A stretch of DNA of 7,611 nt. Source: Oscillospiraceae bacterium. GTDB taxonomy: Bacteria > Bacillota > Clostridia > Oscillospirales > Ruminococcaceae. The stretch lies in NCBI GenBank assembly GCA_017394475.1, contig JAFPYQ010000386.1, positions 1-7,611 of the forward strand, in the 5' to 3' direction. The first letter of the stretch is position 1. Each line of letters begins with the position of its first letter. The position numbers and the translations under genes are program-made. Shown in pieces: positions 4,940 to 7,611 of the stretch. The notes beneath the pieces were generated by a model. The model saw only the letters and a program-made list of their open reading frames with translations, searched no databases and was not told the origin of the DNA.

Positions 4940-6271
4940 ATGGATAATACAAATGACCTGACAGACGGCAAAGTATCTGGAAAGCTGCTGGGCTTCTTCT
5001 TCCCGATGCTGCTTACCAATCTTCTGCAGCAGATATACTCGGTGGCTGATACGGCTGTCGTGGGGCGGGGGCTGGGCGATAATGCCCTCGGTGCAGTCGG
5101 CAACCTCTCATCCCTTTCGCTGCTGATAACAGGCTTCTCAATGGGTGTCACCGGCGGGTTTTCGGTAATCATCGCACAGAACTTCGGCTCAGGGGATATG
5201 ATTGCTGTCCGCAGGTCTGTTGCAGTATCTGTGAAACTGTCAGCGATTATGACCGTGATACTTACGACCGCCGGCTGTCTGCTGCTTAAGACCATACTGC
5301 TTCTGATGCGGACAGATGATATCATACTGAAAGACAGCCTCATATACGGATATATCATCTTCGGGGGACTGGCTGCAACGATAGCATATAATCTGCTGTC
5401 GGGCATTCTCCGTTCGGTGGGGGACAGTAAAACGCCGTTTGTTGCTATTATGATCTCCTCGGCGGTCAATATCGCCGCGGACTGTATCCTGATATTTCTT
5501 TTTCATACAGGTGTTGAAGGGGCAGCGGCGGCTACCGTTGCTTCACAAGGCATATCGGCATTTATCTGCTATCTGAAAGTAAAACAGATACCCGCCCTGA
5601 ATATCGGTAAAGATGACCTTGAACGGGATATGGCAATGTCTTTGCTGCTGCTTAAATATGGCATACCTATGGCTTGTATGAACTCGGTCACTGCGGTGGG
5701 GTGTATGGTCGTTCAGGGGTATATCAATAACTGCGGTGTGACCTATACCTCGGCATATTCGGTGTGCAGCAAGTACCTGAACCTGTTCATGCTGCCGTCT
5801 CTTACGGCAGGGTTTGCTCTCTCATCCTTTGTCAGCCAGAATTTCGGTGCGGGCAGGACAGAGCGTATAAGGCAGGGCGTTCGTGTCAGTCTTGGTATCG
5901 CGCTGGTCTCTTACCTGTGTTCAGGCTCTGCTATGGTACTTCTTTCAGAACAGCTTGCCGATATTATGCTGGATGGCGGCGAAACGATCACTCTTTGCAC
6001 CGAATATCTCAGAATATGCGGTGCGGGGCTGATACTGCTGAATATATTGTTCATCTACCGTAATGCTGCGCAGGGCATGGGCTATCCGTTTATCCCTATG
6101 GTATCCGGCATAGCGGAAATGGCACTGAGAATACCTGTGATAGTATTTCTGCTCCCGCATATCGGGTTCTGTGCAACTGCGTATGCGGAGATCGCCGCAT
6201 GGATAGGAGCGCTGACTTTGAATGCGGCAGCATACAAAATACACTTTGACAAGGCAAAAGATATGAAATAA
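4940..6271 (+). CDS. MATE-family multidrug/metabolite efflux protein
   Basis: This is a 443-residue inner-membrane antiporter of the MATE (NorM/DinF-like) family, which exports cationic drugs or metabolites in exchange for Na+ or H+. Family length is about 440-460 residues, and about 12 transmembrane helices can be traced as two similar halves. The family opening KLLGFFFPMLLTNLLQQIYS (15-34) leads to DTAVVGRGLG (37-46). Half one carries AQNFGSGD (79-86), ILRSVGDSKTPF (156-167) and NIAADCILIF (177-186). Half two repeats the loop as SQNFGAGRTERI (299-310), with AAQGMGYPFIP (376-386) near the end. Start ATG 4940 is set by the Shine-Dalgarno at 4927-4935. It is a single gene with a terminator after it, divergent from the AraC-type regulator. 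The substrate cannot be told from sequence. Confidence 0.95.
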   Translation: MDNTNDLTDGKVSGKLLGFFFPMLLTNLLQQIYSVADTAVVGRGLGDNALGAVGNLSSLSLLITGFSMGVTGGFSVIIAQNFGSGDMIAVRRSVAVSVKLSAIMTVILTTAGCLLLKTILLLMRTDDIILKDSLIYGYIIFGGLAATIAYNLLSGILRSVGDSKTPFVAIMISSAVNIAADCILIFLFHTGVEGAAAATVASQGISAFICYLKVKQIPALNIGKDDLERDMAMSLLLLKYGIPMACMNSVTAVGCMVVQGYINNCGVTYTSAYSVCSKYLNLFMLPSLTAGFALSSFVSQNFGAGRTERIRQGVRVSLGIALVSYLCSGSAMVLLSEQLADIMLDGGETITLCTEYLRICGAGLILLNILFIYRNAAQGMGYPFIPMVSGIAEMALRIPVIVFLLPHIGFCATAYAEIAAWIGALTLNAAAYKIHFDKAKDMK

Positions 6272-6284
6272 AATAGACGCTCCT

Positions 6285-6324
6285 GCACCTTTTCGGAATA
6301 TTACGGGAAGGTGCTGTCATTTTT
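6285..6324 (+). terminator. Rho-independent terminator of the MATE gene
   Basis: GCACCTTTTCG (6285-6295) pairs with CGGGAAGGTGC (6304-6314) through an 11-bp stem with two G-U pairs, around the 8-nt loop 6296-6303. TGTCA and then five T residues (6320-6324) follow. It begins 13 nt after the stop codon. Confidence 0.85.
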
Positions 6325-6355
6325 CCCCCACACACCGGGAAGGTCTTTCCTCTGT

Positions 6356-6384
6356 TATGACTTTAGTCATATATGTTTATGACT
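6356..6384. promoter_or_regulatory. TATGACT half-site array upstream of the 6453 operon
   Basis: Three exact copies of a 7-mer are present: TATGACT at 6356-6362, its inverse AGTCATA at 6365-6371, and TATGACT again at 6378-6384. The first two form a perfect 16-bp palindrome, TATGACT-TT-AGTCATA. The first and third are in direct orientation 22 bp apart. The array ends 8 bp before the -35 box, a usual place for activator binding. The binding protein is unknown and no regulator gene adjoins it on this side within the window. Confidence 0.55.
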
Positions 6385-6392
6385 ATGTTCAC

Positions 6393-6421
6393 TTTACATG
6401 GGCAGTATGATGCTGTATACT
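6393..6421 (+). promoter_or_regulatory. Promoter of the paired membrane-protein operon
   Basis: -35 TTTACA (6393-6398, 5 of 6) and -10 TATACT (6416-6421, 5 of 6) have a 17-bp spacer. Transcription should start near 6428, about 25 nt before the ATG at 6453. An inverted repeat with arms CAGTAT (6403-6408) and ATACTG (6417-6422) spans the spacer and the -10 and could be a repressor site. Confidence 0.65.
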
Positions 6422-6452
6422 GTAAATATGGACTTATAGGGGAGGGATATTG

Positions 6453-7091
6453 ATGGGTACGCTCAACAGAAAGACAGGTATGTGCGCTTCTGCTGTCAAT
6501 GCCTTTACGGTGTTGTGCTTTGCGCTCTTTATGATGGCCGGCTTTACTTTCGGCAGCTATTTCGTCTGCATATTCCTGTCGCTGAGCTTTGTCTGCATGA
6601 CAGCATCATTTGAGTGTGAATGTGCGGATGACAGGAAGGCAGCGGGGAAAACAGGACTGGTGCTGTCGGGGATATATTCCACGCTTATCATGATAGTGTA
6701 CTTCACACAGTGTACAACAGTGTTGAATGAAAGCCTCGGAGGCGATGCACAGCGTATCCTCGATTTCAGGTATATGGGGCTCATATTCAATATGGACCTG
6801 CTGGGCTATGGCATAATGGCGCTTTCCACATTCTTTACGGGGCTGACGGTGAATGTGCGGAACAAGAAAGACAAGGCATTGAAAACACTGCTCCTTCTGC
6901 ATGGCCTGTTCTTCCCCGGGTGCTTCCTCATGCCCATGACGGGTATGTTCACAGGCAGCGTTTCGGCATCGGCGGGCGGAACATCGGCGGGCGGAGTTAT
7001 CGCTCTCGAATTCTGGTGTCTGTTTTTCCTGCCCATAGGTATACTTTCGTTTCTGCATTTCAAAGACCGGGACAGTTCAAAGCAGGGGTGA
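6453..7091 (+). CDS. Six-TM membrane protein of unknown function
   Basis: This is a 212-residue integral membrane protein with likely helices near 12-31, 33-52, 66-86, 112-133, 143-160 and 180-203. Distinct features are the NMDLLGYGIMALSTFFTGL segment in helix 4 (113-131), a Ser/Gly/Ala-rich low-complexity loop (168-182), and EFWCLFFLPIGILSFLHF at the end (186-203). It resembles uncharacterised proteins of similar size seen in Firmicutes, but I cannot name a domain with confidence. ATG 6453 is chosen because GGGGAGGG (6439-6446) is suitably spaced; the TTG one codon earlier is less likely. It is first in an operon with the gene at 7100, whose RBS overlaps its stop. No catalytic residues are apparent. 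Confidence 0.85.
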   Translation: MGTLNRKTGMCASAVNAFTVLCFALFMMAGFTFGSYFVCIFLSLSFVCMTASFECECADDRKAAGKTGLVLSGIYSTLIMIVYFTQCTTVLNESLGGDAQRILDFRYMGLIFNMDLLGYGIMALSTFFTGLTVNVRNKKDKALKTLLLLHGLFFPGCFLMPMTGMFTGSVSASAGGTSAGGVIALEFWCLFFLPIGILSFLHFKDRDSSKQG

Positions 7092-7099
7092 GACTTGAT

Positions 7100-7611
7100 A
7101 TGAAAAAACTCAGAAAAGCTGCAGCAGCAGGGATCACCGCAGAGATACTGTATTTTCTTTCAGTGGCGGCTTTCCTTGTGTTTCATAGCGGATGGGCGCT
7201 GACTCTGTGGGAACTCATGACTGTTATCGGGGCGATAGCCATACTAATTGTGATGACTGTCATTGCAGATAGCAGCGGCATAAAGAGCATTTATCGCACT
7301 TTCATGCTCATATCCCTTTCGGGAACAATGTTCTTTACATCAGCCGCACATTTCACAAGTATCGGAGTTACAAGGCCGCTGGAAGCGCAGGGCGTGAATA
7401 TTCCCGACTTTGTGAAGATAGGACAGTTCCCGGGCTATGAGATGACCATTGACTATATCGCATGGGGCTTGTTCATGGGGTGTGCGTTCCTGTGCGTGTC
7501 TCTCGGTATATCGGAAAAGGTGATGAAATATCTGTCGGGGATATGCTGTGTACTTTGTCTGTCGGGATTCATCGGAAGTTTTTTCTCGGAGTCGTTGTGG
7601 TACATTGCGCC
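7100..7611 (+). CDS. Membrane protein of unknown function, 3' truncated by window
   Basis: The frame is open from ATG 7100 to the window edge without a stop: 170 complete codons, with the C terminus missing. It starts MKKLRKAAAAG, a positive cytoplasmic end, followed by likely helices near 11-29, 35-56, 64-86, 114-137 and 142-160. The ribosome binding site AGGGGTGA (7084-7091) overlaps the TGA stop of the upstream gene, and only 8 nt separate the genes, so translation is probably coupled. Helix placement closely matches the upstream protein, and IDYIAWGLFMG (117-127) falls where that protein has MDLLGYGIMAL. The two may be diverged paralogues forming a pair in the membrane. I do not recognise a named family. 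Confidence 0.85.
   Translation, partial: MKKLRKAAAAGITAEILYFLSVAAFLVFHSGWALTLWELMTVIGAIAILIVMTVIADSSGIKSIYRTFMLISLSGTMFFTSAAHFTSIGVTRPLEAQGVNIPDFVKIGQFPGYEMTIDYIAWGLFMGCAFLCVSLGISEKVMKYLSGICCVLCLSGFIGSFFSESLWYIA

Noticed and set aside
4059..5012. Shared TTCTTCCCGATG string near the araC stop and in the MATE gene
   Set aside because: 12-bp match, one copy inside conserved MATE coding sequence; the flanks are unrelated, so chance is sufficient.
6304..6344. CGGGAAGGT direct repeat at 6304-6312 and 6336-6344
   Set aside because: Only 9 bp, and the first copy is accounted for by the terminator stem; likely coincidence.

Overview
The window is low-to-mid GC bacterial DNA that looks like a gut or rumen Clostridia genome, most likely Ruminococcaceae (Ruminococcus-like). 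This rests on composition, heavy use of ATA for Ile, strong AGGAG-type ribosome binding sites, and a clostridial-type formate-THF ligase next to a MATE exporter. No 16S or other species marker is present, so the assignment is an inference. No RNA gene, CRISPR array, insertion sequence or prophage gene was seen.

Layout. 1-220: a hairpin-forming intergenic repeat, then a perfect-consensus promoter carrying two small palindromes. 221-1999: a two-gene operon of a TetR-family regulator and an unrecognised polytopic membrane protein whose 3' end was rewritten by a 23-bp tandem duplication. 2000-2269: intergenic DNA with a doubtful 44-codon ORF, a 16-mer also found upstream of the first promoter, and a second perfect-consensus promoter. 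2270-3949: fhs, formate-tetrahydrofolate ligase, the one core metabolic gene here. 3950-4070: two hairpin terminators between convergent genes. 4071-4811 (minus): an AraC-family regulator, divergent from 4940-6271, a MATE-family exporter. Their shared 128-bp gap holds a 20-bp-period direct repeat that fits an AraC-type operator. 6272-6452: the exporter's terminator, three TATGACT half-sites and a promoter. 6453-7611: two tightly coupled genes for unrecognised multi-TM proteins, the second cut off by the window end.

How the genes work together. fhs stands alone and supplies one-carbon units. The other genes form three regulator and/or membrane-protein modules: TetR plus membrane protein, AraC divergent from the MATE exporter, and a paired membrane-protein operon behind its own half-site array. 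The modules look like separately controlled transport or envelope functions, not one pathway. The points most worth a second look are the frame-changing tandem duplication, the direct-repeat operator between araC and MATE, the TATGACT array, and the possible paralogy of the two 3' membrane proteins. I see no convincing evidence of a wholly new multi-gene system.
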